Below, piece after piece: positions 8,517 through 17,121 of a DNA stretch of 64,000 bases (its first letter is position 1; each line of letters starts with the position of its first letter). The stretch comes from YC2-FULL-38-9 sp964629635. GTDB lineage: Bacteria > Patescibacteriota > Microgenomatia > UBA1406 > GWC2-37-13. The notes under the pieces are model-generated. The model searched no databases and was not told the origin of the DNA. It saw only the letters and a list, made by a program, of their open reading frames with translations. The stretch lies in assembly GCA_964629635.1 (NCBI GenBank), contig CAZVQS010000002.1:62001-126000 (forward strand), written 5' to 3'. A program made the translations under genes and the position numbers.

Positions 8517-9455
8517 GCCTCCGCCCTTGAATATTTTGGGCTTGAGCCAATCCTGGGCGTTCGGTGCTCCTTCTTTCGACTGAGAAGTCGTTGCGCGTTC
8601 AACCGTATCGACCGTCCCCTGGGATTTGTGTTCAAATGAGGTCTGGCTCGTCGGGTTGCCCGGTTTCGGCGCGTTGATCGCGGGCATGCGGGGTTGCGTT
8701 GCGGCATTTGTTTTGGCGAGTTTTTTGACCGCTCCCGCCTTCAGGAGGGCCGCGACCGTTTCGAACGTTTCCGCATTCACCGAATAGGCGGTGAAGTTGT
8801 TGGTGGCGGCAGCGATTCCCGCATACAGATTGGTCGCGATATCCTTGTCCAGTTCAACCTGCAGAGCCTGAAGCGTTTTGAGCGCAAGCTCTGAGGTGGA
8901 CGATGACGTTTTGTTCACGAAATTGATGGTGCCGTAGAAGGCGTTGGTCAGATGGCGGTCGATATTGATGATGTTCTTGCTCTGGAACTGGGTCTGGTTT
9001 TCCGTGTACAGAGCGCCGATATTGTTGAGGTTCGGGACATCCACGGCAATGATGAAATCAAACGATCCGCCGGTATAGGAAAAGTTCACCTGGTTCGGAT
9101 TAAGCTTCGGAAAGCCGGGACGGGGAGTGATGGTCAGGTTGAAAAACTGTCCCTGGATGTTGTAGTCGATTTTGTCGATCGAGCCGTCGGTATAGGGAAA
9201 CGAAACGACGAGGTTGTCTCCGCCGACCGACAGGTTGGCCTGTACCTTGTCCGCGCCCATAAGATCGCTGTTTAACGGCGATGAGCAGACAAGATTAACC
9301 GTTTTTCCGAGTTTCACGAGTCCGAGGTAGAGTGAGGTAGCCGAGGCTATAGCGTCGACGGTAGGATTCTGGGGAAGCACAATGATGCCCGTCGTGCCTT
9401 TGTTAACGGTTTCCACGATACGCGATGTGGTTTGGCTGTTGTTATTAGGAAACAT
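8508..9455 (-). CDS. DHH-family NrnA-like protein with degenerate active site
   Basis: It occupies the place of nrnA in the conserved nusA-infB-(rbfA)-nrnA order and starts 1 base after infB. The fold signature is visible: NPTVDAIAS near residue 31 (compare HxxPDxDAxGS), FIIAVDVPN near residue 132, and NIDRHLTN plus SSSTSELALK near 165-190 (compare DHHxxN and TaEl). The His and first Asp of motif I, and the first His of DHH, are replaced. So hydrolysis of nanoRNA or pAp is doubtful and a structural or binding role is possible. A Gln/Ser/Thr-rich tail of about 60 residues follows. Confidence 0.7.
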   Translation of the reverse strand: MFPNNNSQTTSRIVETVNKGTTGIIVLPQNPTVDAIASATSLYLGLVKLGKTVNLVCSSPLNSDLMGADKVQANLSVGGDNLVVSFPYTDGSIDKIDYNIQGQFFNLTITPRPGFPKLNPNQVNFSYTGGSFDFIIAVDVPNLNNIGALYTENQTQFQSKNIINIDRHLTNAFYGTINFVNKTSSSTSELALKTLQALQVELDKDIATNLYAGIAAATNNFTAYSVNAETFETVAALLKAGAVKKLAKTNAATQPRMPAINAPKPGNPTSQTSFEHKSQGTVDTVERATTSQSKEGAPNAQDWLKPKIFKGGGLV

Positions 9456-9456
9456 A

Positions 9457-10911
9457 TTATAGGATACATTTTACCACATCACCTACTCGAATGTCAAGGG
9501 GAGGAGAGAAAATCATACCTGATTCTTGGTCCTTTTTGACCTCCTGAACCTTCTTTGCCCTGACCTGGAGCGATACGAGGCGGGTTTTTCCTATAAGATT
9601 ATTGCTTCGATACAATTGCAGGCTGTCACCAGCATTGATTTTCCCCTTGAGGATCTTCATGCCGAATACGCGTTCTCCCTCAATCTGGAACGAGGCTACC
9701 ACCTTTGCTTCACCCTTCAGGCTCTTTTCCTGTTCTTCCTTTTCCTGAAGCAGGTCCGCAACCTCATTAAGCTCGTCAAGAAGTTCGTAAATAATGCCGT
9801 AGGTCTTAATGATCACTTTTTCCTGCTTCGCCAGGTCCTTGGTCTCCGGATCGGGTTTCACGTTGAAACCGATGACGATAGCCTTGCTTGTTTTAGCGAG
9901 GAAAATATCGGACTTATGGATGTCGCCGACTGCGCTCAAAAGGATATCCACGTTCGTGTTGCGCATGAGTGCGGCGTTGATGGCCTCAAGGGAGCCTTGG
10001 GAATCGGACTTGATGACGAGCGCAAGCTTCTTTTCCACTTTCGGCGCCGCAAGGATGGACGCAAGGTCAAACTTGCCTTTCTGGTCCTGGTTGACGGGAG
10101 CGGCGGCGGCCTGAGCCTGCACCGGTTCGTTTGCGATGATCGAGCCCACTTCCGGAGTCTGCTCGAATCCGAGCAGTTCAAACGGGGTTGAGGGTGATAC
10201 GGTTTTCAGCTGGATGCCAAGATCGCTGATCATGGAGCGGATACGGGCTTTTTTGTCCTGTGCGTACACGGTGTCGCCTACCTTCAGGGTGCCGTTTTTG
10301 AGGATTACGCTCAAAACGATACCGCGCCGGTCTTTTTTGGTTTCGATGATGTATGCCTGGGGAGCGGCTTTCGGATCATATTTGAGTTTCTTGTCGGATG
10401 CGACAAAAAGAATGGTTTCGAGTAGATCGGGGACCCCTTTTCCGGTTTTGGCCGATATGGGCACGACCGGTACGTTCCCGCCTTTTCCTTCGACCATCAC
10501 TTCATGCTTGAGCAAGTCGTTTTTCACTTTTTCCGGGTTCACGTCGGGCAGGTCCATCTTGTTGAGGACTACGATGAAGGGAACTCCCGCAGCTTTGATA
10601 TGGGAGATGGACTCAACCGTCTGGGGCATGAGCGAGTCATGCACGTCGACGATGAGGAGCGCCACGTCCGCGACATGCGCGCCGCGTGCGCGAAGCAGGG
10701 AAAACGCTTCGTGTCCGGGGGTATCGATGAAGGTGATGCGGTCCGTATCGTATCCCTTGATCTTGGTTGCCACTTCGTAAGCGCCTATTTTCTGGGTGAT
10801 GCCGCCGTGTTCGCCACTGGCGATGCGCGACTTCCTGATGAAGTCAAGGAGCGTGGTTTTGCCATGGTCAACATGGCCTAATATGGCGACAACAGGCGGT
10901 CGTGGCTGCAT
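9457..10911 (-). CDS. infB: Translation initiation factor IF-2, minimal form
   Basis: A GTPase that places initiator tRNA on the 30S subunit. The G motifs are GHVDHGKT (residues 12-19), DTPGH and NKMD, followed by domain II and the C-terminal tRNA-binding domains. At 484 residues it starts directly at the G domain and lacks the N-terminal IF2N and linker regions that bring E. coli IF-2 to about 890. It sits 36 bases after nusA, as in many bacteria, and 1 base before the nrnA-like gene. Confidence 0.96.
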   Translation of the reverse strand: MQPRPPVVAILGHVDHGKTTLLDFIRKSRIASGEHGGITQKIGAYEVATKIKGYDTDRITFIDTPGHEAFSLLRARGAHVADVALLIVDVHDSLMPQTVESISHIKAAGVPFIVVLNKMDLPDVNPEKVKNDLLKHEVMVEGKGGNVPVVPISAKTGKGVPDLLETILFVASDKKLKYDPKAAPQAYIIETKKDRRGIVLSVILKNGTLKVGDTVYAQDKKARIRSMISDLGIQLKTVSPSTPFELLGFEQTPEVGSIIANEPVQAQAAAAPVNQDQKGKFDLASILAAPKVEKKLALVIKSDSQGSLEAINAALMRNTNVDILLSAVGDIHKSDIFLAKTSKAIVIGFNVKPDPETKDLAKQEKVIIKTYGIIYELLDELNEVADLLQEKEEQEKSLKGEAKVVASFQIEGERVFGMKILKGKINAGDSLQLYRSNNLIGKTRLVSLQVRAKKVQEVKKDQESGMIFSPPLDIRVGDVVKCIL

Positions 10912-10947
10912 AGACTAAAAAATAAACTTATCCCCAAGCCGCACGCG

Positions 10948-11949
10948 TTATGCCTGCGGTTTGGTTTCAACGGGGTTCTCTTTCGTTTCGGGGGTTGAAG
11001 ATTTGGTCTGTACTATATCGAGCGTATAGCCGGTAAGCCTTGAGGCCAAATTCACATTGACGCCGCTTTTGCCGATTGCGAGGGGCGCCTGTGATTCATC
11101 AACCGTGATTTTCGCTTTTTTCTCTTCGCGGTTGAGTTCGACGTCGGTTACCTTGGCAGGGGAAAGGGCTGCGATAATGAACAGTTTGTCGTCCTTGTTC
11201 CATTGGATGATGTCGATTTTCTCCTTGCCGTCGAATTCATCCGTCACCGTCTGGACGCGCACGCCTTTCTGTCCGACGCATGCGCCGACCGGATCAACCG
11301 ATCCGTGCGTGCTCGCGACCGCGATTTTCGCGCGTTCACCGGGCTCGCGGACCGTGATTTTGATTTCGACCGCGCCATTTCCGATTTCAGGCACTTCTTT
11401 CTTGAAAAGCTCATCGATGAGGCGGGGATCGGTGCGCGATACGATGATGCGCGGGTTACCGAATTTGTCGTCTGCGATTTCCTTGAGATATACGGTGTAG
11501 GAGTTGTTTACGGAATAGTTTTCGCCCCTGATCTGCTCTTCGCGGGGAAGGAGCGCTTCGGCTTTGCCGATGTCAAGGTGGGCGTTGAAACCGTCATAGC
11601 GGATGACGCGGCCCCGCATGGCCGTGCCGACCTGGCCTTTGTAATGGCTGATTACCGTGCGTTTTTCCGCTTCGCGGATTTTCTGCAGTATGACCTGTTT
11701 TGCGGTTTGGGCCGCAATCCTGCCGAATCCGGGGGGAGTGATATCCTTGTCTTCCTTGAAAATCTTGGACTCGCCCGTTTCACGGTTCAGCTTCGCGGTA
11801 AGCACTTCCTCCTCCTTGCCGGGGTACTCTTTCTTGTATGCGGCAACGAGAGCCATTTCAATTGAGGCGATAACCTCATCCGGAGATATGCCCCGTTCTC
11901 CCGCAACCTGATTGAGCGCTAAAGCGAATTCGGTCTTGATAATTGTCAT
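10948..11949 (-). CDS. nusA: Transcription termination/antitermination factor NusA
   Basis: Binds RNA polymerase and nascent RNA to modulate pausing, termination and antitermination. The order is the N-terminal polymerase-binding domain (to about residue 110), S1 domain (GQVGTAMRGRVIRYD), KH1 (VGACVGQKGVRVQ) and KH2 (AIGKSGVNVNLASRLTG). It lacks the acidic C-terminal repeats of E. coli NusA; 333 residues is usual for compact bacteria. Part of the L25-nusA-infB cluster. Its presence fits the several attenuator-like leaders in this window. Confidence 0.95.
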   Translation of the reverse strand: MTIIKTEFALALNQVAGERGISPDEVIASIEMALVAAYKKEYPGKEEEVLTAKLNRETGESKIFKEDKDITPPGFGRIAAQTAKQVILQKIREAEKRTVISHYKGQVGTAMRGRVIRYDGFNAHLDIGKAEALLPREEQIRGENYSVNNSYTVYLKEIADDKFGNPRIIVSRTDPRLIDELFKKEVPEIGNGAVEIKITVREPGERAKIAVASTHGSVDPVGACVGQKGVRVQTVTDEFDGKEKIDIIQWNKDDKLFIIAALSPAKVTDVELNREEKKAKITVDESQAPLAIGKSGVNVNLASRLTGYTLDIVQTKSSTPETKENPVETKPQA

Positions 11950-11969
11950 ATGAGCTTATAAATTTTTGA

Positions 11970-12683
11970 TCATTCCTTTGCCTTTTCGGCAGCGGGAGCT
12001 TCCTTAGCTTTTTCCGTACCGGCTTCCGCCGCACCGTCCTCGCCCTCAGGCTTGGCCGTGATCACCTCGGGAGCTGCCGCAGCCGTCGTTTCGGCGACCA
12101 GGCTTTCCTCCTTGTGTGCGGTCACGGACACGATCACCTTCTCGGGATCGGTGGTTACGGTGTATTTGCCAGATTTCGGAAGGGCGGAAACCTTGATGTC
12201 CTCTCCCAGTTCCTTGATGACGGAAATATCCACCTCGATTGAAGCCGGAATGTCCTGGGGAAGCGCTTCAACCTCAAGATGCGCGGACTGGGTCAATAGG
12301 ACGCCGCCTTTCTGAGCGACAGCCTCGGAAACGCCCACAAGCGCAACCGGTACTTCCGTTACGATTTTCTTGGTGAGGTCGATCTTTCTGAAGTCGACAT
12401 GCAGGACACTGGAATCCAGCGGATGCCGCTGGATGTGTTTGACAAGCGCAGGGATTTCCTTTTCACCGAGCTTGAGGTATACGATTCCGGTTTCATGCAC
12501 GATCTTGTAGACATGCGTAAATTCAGGATATTTGACCGTAATGGCCTGGGACTTGAAGTCGGTTCCGAATACGTTTGCGGGAAGGGAACCTTCTCTCCTC
12601 ATTTTCTTAACTTTCTTTCCGAATACGGTACGTTCCGTGACGGGAAGCGTTACCTGGGCGGTCTTTTTTTCCTGTTTTTTCAT
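11970..12683 (-). CDS. rplY: 50S ribosomal protein L25, CTC family
   Basis: Binds 5S rRNA in the large subunit. The N-terminal L25 domain (about residues 12-100) is followed by the TL5/CTC C-terminal beta domain (about 101-190). The last 45 residues are Ala/Glu/Lys rich and probably disordered. It starts 1 base after the DUF4012 gene and lies 20 bases before nusA, so it likely shares their transcript. Confidence 0.93.
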   Translation of the reverse strand: MKKQEKKTAQVTLPVTERTVFGKKVKKMRREGSLPANVFGTDFKSQAITVKYPEFTHVYKIVHETGIVYLKLGEKEIPALVKHIQRHPLDSSVLHVDFRKIDLTKKIVTEVPVALVGVSEAVAQKGGVLLTQSAHLEVEALPQDIPASIEVDISVIKELGEDIKVSALPKSGKYTVTTDPEKVIVSVTAHKEESLVAETTAAAAPEVITAKPEGEDGAAEAGTEKAKEAPAAEKAKE

Positions 12684-12684
12684 A

Positions 12685-14994
12685 TTATTCTTTCAGCATT
12701 TCAATGAAAAAAATTTTATCTGCTGATAACTCAGTATTATAGAGGATCCGGTTTTGATTAACAAGGGGAGAAAAATTCTGATTGACGAGGAACATGTCCT
12801 GGGGAAGCGTTATTTCAAGGCTCAAATCGTTGTTGATGGAACCGATCTGTTTCTGGAAAAGGAGCTGGTAAACCGACTTGCCTTTCGTGAACCCTTTTAT
12901 GGACTGGTACTCGACCGTGACTTCGCGGGTGGACCGGACCGGTATTTCGATGAAAAAGCCCACTTTCTTGAACTGGCCGATCTCCTGGTCGAAATCGTGG
13001 ATTTGGGCGTCATCAACCAGCACGCGGTTCACGACCGAATCGCGGGGGAGCAGGATCTGGAAATAGTTGCGGTAGTTGCCGCCGGGAAACACATCCTGCA
13101 CGGCGTTGTTGCGGAATTTGATATTGAGGCGGCTTCGCACGATGCCGTCTTCGTCGATTGCCACCTTCACGTCCATGATGCGGTCCATGTAGAAATTGGC
13201 CTTGTTCACTCCGAGGTTCGCGTCATAGGGAAACATGAAATCGGCATAGCAGTTGGCGACATTCCGGGGGCACTGCGGTTCGATGATGCGCCCGGACCAG
13301 TAATAGGAGTCGATGGTTTTCTGGAGGTCCTCCATTTCGAAATAGAACGCAAGCTGCTTTTCCTCGGCGGACTTGAAAAGCTCCATCATGAGTTCCCGTT
13401 CCGGAACCGTTTCGAGGTTGACGAGGATCTGACGGGTAATAGCCGAAAGGAAACTCTTTTTCTGGGTTGATCCGGGGAAGAAGTCCTTTTCCGCATAAAG
13501 CTGCGTCTTGAGATAGAAGTTTTCGGCATTCACTTTTTCGTTGAAATCGGGGATATACAGGTCCCCGTATGCCGCAAGGATATTGCGTATGGCAGTCGTC
13601 GTCACGAGGATGCCGCCGGTAAAGTCGGTCAGCTGCTTTTCCTTGTCAAGGAAGAATTTGGCCTGGAAATAGTTTTCGTAGAAGTCCGGGGAAAAGGCCG
13701 AATCCCGGAGAAACCAGTGGGGCTGGTTGAGATAGAGCCGTATCGCCTCGGGCGGCTTTACATGGGCGGTAAGCTGGCCGTCCGCATCGTACACGTCATA
13801 TACCTCAAGATTCTGGAACGTGAGGTCCCGCATAGTGAGGATGCCGTAGGATCCGATAAACCCCCCTCCCGGCCTCAGTTCCATGTTGTTGGCAAAAAGC
13901 ATGAGGTATTTCCGTTCGGTCCCGCTGGCCATGACTTCGGGAAGGTAGGGCGTGATTCGTTTGCCGCGCGCAAGAAGGGAGGAAATGTCTGCAAGTTTTT
14001 CCTTGTATTTCTTCAAAGGCGTTATGTTGCCGGGGATTTTCTGGTTGAGGAACGTAATCTGGTTTTCAAGTTCGGTTAAATGGTCCTTCATGCCTTTCAG
14101 GAGCGCAAGCAGGCGTTTCTTTTCGCGGTCGTCCTTGTTTTTCTTGAGGACAAGCATGAACGACTCGTGCGTTTCCTCCTGCAGGGACGAGGCGGTGTCG
14201 AGGATGGCAAGCGTCTGTTTATGCATGGCAAACAGGTCATCGGGCAGCCGGGCAACCGAAAACAGGAGGAAGGTGGGGCGCACGAGTCCGTACATTTTGG
14301 AGGAGGCGGCAACGGGAATGGCGCTCTGGCGAACCAGAACGGACGCCCCTTTCAGGTCGTTTTTCTGCATCCTTGCAGCGGCCCGGTAGAGGAGGAGCCC
14401 TCCGGCAGCCAGCGGCCCCACGAAGGCGAAATGGTACACGAATATGCAAAGCAGCGCAAAAAGCGCTATATTTTTCCGGCTCAACAGTTTCTCAAACCGC
14501 AGGTACAACCGGATATGCCAGGGGGGGCGGATTCTGGAAGGCACCGGGGGAGGGGGCGGCTTCGGAGGCGTTACGGTCCGGGTATTGAGGGAAAAAAGGA
14601 TTTCATGGGTTTTCGAAACCGCAAACCACACGATTTCCTCTATTTCGTTTTTTTCAAGCGTCTGGATCTGGGGGGAGTACACGATCCGCACGCCGTCGAG
14701 TTTTTTCTCCCGCACCGTTTTTACCGCGGAAAGGGCCCGCTTCCTGTTGTGCGGGATGACGATGATGGCGCGTTTCCACGGCCCGTACCCGTTCGGATTC
14801 CGGAGAAACGCATGATCGTCGATGAGAAAGCAATAGTCGAAGTTTTTCAGGGAAACGGGAAGCTTGGGGGAAATGTATATTTCGTTGTCGAACCGTTTCA
14901 GGTACTCCTTGAGGTACAGTACCAGACCGGTGCGGTGTTCGCTCACGATAAGGATTTTTTGTCTGCCGGATGCGATATGGGACGTGTTGTTCAT
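12685..14994 (-). CDS. DUF4012 domain membrane protein
   Basis: The DUF4012 core is recognisable by NNMELRPGGGFIGSYG near residue 380 and the following GILTMRDLTF and GGILVTTTAIRNIL regions. The N-terminal 110 or so residues form a cytoplasmic alpha/beta segment beginning KILIVSEH, followed by a proline-rich linker, one transmembrane helix (about 175-200) and a large outer part. The family is common in CPR and Gram-positive bacteria, often near envelope polysaccharide genes; its biochemical role is not known to me. It is the first gene of the rplY-nusA-infB run, with a 1-base gap to rplY. Confidence 0.85.
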   Translation of the reverse strand: MNNTSHIASGRQKILIVSEHRTGLVLYLKEYLKRFDNEIYISPKLPVSLKNFDYCFLIDDHAFLRNPNGYGPWKRAIIVIPHNRKRALSAVKTVREKKLDGVRIVYSPQIQTLEKNEIEEIVWFAVSKTHEILFSLNTRTVTPPKPPPPPVPSRIRPPWHIRLYLRFEKLLSRKNIALFALLCIFVYHFAFVGPLAAGGLLLYRAAARMQKNDLKGASVLVRQSAIPVAASSKMYGLVRPTFLLFSVARLPDDLFAMHKQTLAILDTASSLQEETHESFMLVLKKNKDDREKKRLLALLKGMKDHLTELENQITFLNQKIPGNITPLKKYKEKLADISSLLARGKRITPYLPEVMASGTERKYLMLFANNMELRPGGGFIGSYGILTMRDLTFQNLEVYDVYDADGQLTAHVKPPEAIRLYLNQPHWFLRDSAFSPDFYENYFQAKFFLDKEKQLTDFTGGILVTTTAIRNILAAYGDLYIPDFNEKVNAENFYLKTQLYAEKDFFPGSTQKKSFLSAITRQILVNLETVPERELMMELFKSAEEKQLAFYFEMEDLQKTIDSYYWSGRIIEPQCPRNVANCYADFMFPYDANLGVNKANFYMDRIMDVKVAIDEDGIVRSRLNIKFRNNAVQDVFPGGNYRNYFQILLPRDSVVNRVLVDDAQIHDFDQEIGQFKKVGFFIEIPVRSTREVTVEYQSIKGFTKGKSVYQLLFQKQIGSINNDLSLEITLPQDMFLVNQNFSPLVNQNRILYNTELSADKIFFIEMLKE

Positions 14995-15028
14995 ACGTTT
15001 TACTCAAGCGATTCACCAGATGCTATAC

Positions 15029-15034
15029 TATAAT
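15029..15034 (+). promoter_or_regulatory. -10 box six bases before the nucleotidyltransferase start
   Basis: TATAAT at 15029-15034, then 6 bases and the ATG at 15041. No convincing -35 box is visible at 16-18 bases. The spacing suggests a leaderless transcript. The DUF4012 gene starts 46 bases away on the other strand. Confidence 0.5.
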
Positions 15035-15040
15035 ACTACA

Positions 15041-15544
15041 ATGAAGAATACGGCGAAGGCTTCCGATGCCTCAAAAGTCATCTCTCTGAAAGACCTGCGC
15101 CTTCCGGCTCACAAAAACACCCACAGGAAAACGGTGCTTGCCGGCGGATGCTTCGACCTCTTCCATTACGGACACCTCTATTTCCTCGGGAAAGCAAAGA
15201 AAGCGGGGGACCTGCTAGTCGTTGCGCTTGAGCCGGACGAGTTCATCATAAAAACAAAAAAAAGAACGCCGGTCCATACCCAGGAACAGCGGGCGGCAAT
15301 CCTGTCGCACATCGATATCGTCGACCGCATCATCCTGCTTCCCCTCATGCGCGGGTATGACGATTATCTGGAGATGACAAAATCCGTTTCGCCCCGTATC
15401 ATAGCGGTGACGAAAGGGGACCCCGCCATCGCGTTCAAAAGGAAACAGGCGGAAGCGGTTGGGGCCCAAATCATGGAAGTCGACCTTATCAAGGAATTTT
15501 CAAGTTCTAACATCATGCGCTATGCGGCTGTTTTTGGCGATTGA
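15041..15544 (+). CDS. Cytidylyltransferase-like nucleotidyltransferase
   Basis: A Rossmann-type nucleotidyltransferase of the TagD/HldE-C/FAD-synthetase group: GGCFDLFHYGHLYFL near residue 36 is the GxFDxxHxGH signature and EFSSSNIM near residue 156 is the ISSTxIR-like motif. Enzymes with this 167-residue fold transfer CMP or AMP to phosphate-containing substrates; the substrate cannot be read here. The ATG at 15041 is chosen because upstream codons run through the DUF4012 gene on the other strand. The next gene starts inside its last 23 bases. Confidence 0.8.
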   Translation: MKNTAKASDASKVISLKDLRLPAHKNTHRKTVLAGGCFDLFHYGHLYFLGKAKKAGDLLVVALEPDEFIIKTKKRTPVHTQEQRAAILSHIDIVDRIILLPLMRGYDDYLEMTKSVSPRIIAVTKGDPAIAFKRKQAEAVGAQIMEVDLIKEFSSSNIMRYAAVFGD

Positions 15545-16070
15545 TTTGCCCGGGGAGGCAAAGCAGTCCCTCAATGCACAACTGGTTTCCCTCCAGAAGG
15601 AGTATCCGGTATTCAACTGGGTGCAGACCCAGAACTTTCATATGACCGTGCATTTTTTCGGCGAAACGAACAAAGCCGAGGAAATAAGCCGGAAAACGAA
15701 AGACATCCTCTATGACCAGGAGCCCTTCTATCTGTACGCCAACCACCTTGACCTTTTTATGAGCCAGAACATTACCGTATACGTGAATTTCCGGAGGGAA
15801 AAACTCCTGGAAGGAATCATCGAAAAAACGCGGGGAGTTTTCTCGGGCGAATTCAAGGAAGTGAAGACGTTCATCCCGCACATTACGGTCGCGCGTACTA
15901 AGATACCCTCCAAGCAGCAGTACTTCCATCTCGTGAAAAAACTGACGAGGACCGAAATTGACCTGGAGTTCAAAGTGAGCGAGCTTTCGCTTTTCGAGAG
16001 CATCATCTCCTCGAAGAAGCCGGTATACCGGAAAATCGAGTCGATCCCCTTCGCCGGCAGTTTGGGATAA
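15522..16070 (+). CDS. thpR: RNA 2',3'-cyclic phosphodiesterase (2H family, LigT-like)
   Basis: 2H phosphoesterase with both catalytic HxT motifs: HMTV near residue 42 and HITV near residue 123. It opens with the typical MRLFLAIDLP. At 182 residues it is full length. Family members open 2',3'-cyclic phosphates on RNA. The start at 15522 lies inside the preceding gene, a 23-bp overlap, which is supported because MRLFLAIDLP is the conserved N-terminus. Confidence 0.92.
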   Translation: MRLFLAIDLPGEAKQSLNAQLVSLQKEYPVFNWVQTQNFHMTVHFFGETNKAEEISRKTKDILYDQEPFYLYANHLDLFMSQNITVYVNFRREKLLEGIIEKTRGVFSGEFKEVKTFIPHITVARTKIPSKQQYFHLVKKLTRTEIDLEFKVSELSLFESIISSKKPVYRKIESIPFAGSLG

Positions 16071-16100
16071 AAAAATCCCCCCGTACGGAGGGATTTTTTT
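16069..16100. terminator. Bidirectional intrinsic terminator
   Basis: A-rich left arm, ATCCC stem with an inner CCG/CGG extension, matching GGGAT and a T-run. The hairpin lies between the converging ends of thpR (+, ends 16070) and the DUF5679 gene (-, ends 16116) and has T-runs usable in both directions. Confidence 0.85.
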
Positions 16101-16115
16101 GTGTTTATAAAGAAA

Positions 16116-16259
16116 TTACGCTGCTCCGATCTTGTACATGCCGGTTCCGCATGTCGGACATTTTGCTTTCATTGCCGGTTTACCATTTTTCATGGTAACT
16201 TTCTCAGGATTAGCTACCTCTTTTTTCGCTCTGCATTTTACGCAATACATCGTTGCCAT
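16116..16259 (-). CDS. DUF5679 small zinc-ribbon-like protein
   Basis: A 47-residue protein starting MATMYCVKCRAKK and ending GTGMYKIGAA. It has two CxxC pairs (CVKC, CPTC), so a small zinc ribbon is likely. The pattern with VTMKNGKPA between the pairs matches DUF5679, a short family common in CPR genomes. Function unknown. It lies 26 bases downstream of the 88-residue membrane protein gene and has an unusually strong Shine-Dalgarno. Confidence 0.88.
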   Translation of the reverse strand: MATMYCVKCRAKKEVANPEKVTMKNGKPAMKAKCPTCGTGMYKIGAA

Positions 16260-16267
16260 ACTTTGTT

Positions 16268-16276
16268 TCACCTCCT
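16268..16276 (-). promoter_or_regulatory. Strong Shine-Dalgarno for the DUF5679 gene
   Basis: AGGAGGTGA on the minus strand, 8 bases before the ATG at 16259. Most starts in this window have no such sequence, so it stands out and fixes the start of this very small gene. It is positioned for internal initiation on a transcript from the upstream gene. Confidence 0.85.
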
Positions 16277-16285
16277 CTCATGCTA

Positions 16286-16552
16286 TCAAAATTTGAATAG
16301 CTTGCCCCAAACTGTACTCATACTAGCAAAATAAAAAATTATTTCAAGCGTAATTACGGCTAAAATAAGCACGAGACTTTTGAGGAGATCGTGCCTGAAG
16401 TATGAAGCGGCGCGGATGCTTTCGGGGTCCTGGACCTCTGCAACGGTCTTTTCCTCAACTCGTACCTCCTGTTTAACTTTCGCATCAGGTGACAGTTTCG
16501 CAAGAATATGTTGTTTGGACAGGATTTTCTCTTTTCTTGATTTTTTTGGCAT
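16286..16552 (-). CDS. Small single-pass membrane protein, unknown
   Basis: 88 residues: a very basic N-terminus (MPKKSRKEKILSKQ), a middle with acidic and basic residues, and one transmembrane helix near residues 62-80. I do not recognise a family. The start at 16552 is preferred over an upstream ATG at 16615 because a promoter (TTGCAA, 18 bases, TACAAT) ends 6 bases before it. Probably co-transcribed with the DUF5679 gene. Confidence 0.65.
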   Translation of the reverse strand: MPKKSRKEKILSKQHILAKLSPDAKVKQEVRVEEKTVAEVQDPESIRAASYFRHDLLKSLVLILAVITLEIIFYFASMSTVWGKLFKF

Positions 16553-16558
16553 TGCACT

Positions 16559-16588
16559 ATTGTATACCACCTGTTGTCCCGATTGCAA
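16559..16588 (-). promoter_or_regulatory. Promoter of the 88-residue/DUF5679 pair
   Basis: On the minus strand TTGCAA (16583-16588), 18 bases, TACAAT (16559-16564), then 6 bases to the ATG at 16552. The predicted transcription start falls on or next to the start codon, so the mRNA would be leaderless. It lies back to back with the DUF4446 promoter. Confidence 0.65.
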
Positions 16589-16603
16589 CTGCCCATCCTC
16601 CAT

Positions 16604-16632
16604 TTGACACTCCATCCTAAAACGGATACAAT
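16604..16632 (+). promoter_or_regulatory. Promoter of the DUF4446 gene
   Basis: Consensus TTGACA (16604-16609), 17-base spacer, TACAAT (16627-16632), 8 bases to the ATG at 16641. One of the best promoter matches in the window, again leaving almost no 5' untranslated region. Confidence 0.75.
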
Positions 16633-16640
16633 GAATTTAC

Positions 16641-17087
16641 ATGGTAACCAATCTCGTGATGGCTCTTTTTTTTGGTTGGATAATGGTGATTACGTTTGTC
16701 GTGTTCAAGATGCGCAGCCACTACAACGGGCTGACGACGCGTACCCGCCGGAGGAGCATCGACGAAATACTGGACGCCGTGCTGAAAGGAAACGAAACGG
16801 TGGAAAAGAACCAGGCGATCTTGAAAAAAGAATTGGATGAGGTACAATCTCATCTTAAGGGCAGTTTCCAGAAAATCGGTCTGGTGCGCTTCAATGCGTT
16901 TGGAAAGACCGAAGGTGAACCGAGTTTCGTTCTCGCGCTTCTTAACGAACACAATTCGGGAGTCGTCGTGAATTTCATCTATATCCACGACGGCGTCAGG
17001 ATTTACGCGAAGAAGGTATCGGACGGCAAAGGCGAGAAGCATGAGCTGTCCGCAGAGGAAAAGGACGCAGTCACCCAGGCGAAATAA
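16641..17087 (+). CDS. DUF4446 family membrane-anchored protein
   Basis: 148 residues: an N-terminal transmembrane helix (about 4-22), a coiled-coil region (about 40-75) and the DUF4446 core, recognised by FQKIGLVRFNAFG, SFVLALLNEHNSGVVV and RIYAKKV. The family is found in Firmicutes and CPR; its function is unknown. It is followed after 34 bases by the DUF3048 gene. Confidence 0.85.
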   Translation: MVTNLVMALFFGWIMVITFVVFKMRSHYNGLTTRTRRRSIDEILDAVLKGNETVEKNQAILKKELDEVQSHLKGSFQKIGLVRFNAFGKTEGEPSFVLALLNEHNSGVVVNFIYIHDGVRIYAKKVSDGKGEKHELSAEEKDAVTQAK

Positions 17088-17121
17088 AACCATTACCATT
17101 TAATTTTAAGAAAAGACAGAT

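Noticed and set aside
12754..15033. Long plus-strand frames within the DUF4012 gene
   Set aside because: No family features; the minus strand carries a convincing DUF4012 protein with the expected membrane segment.
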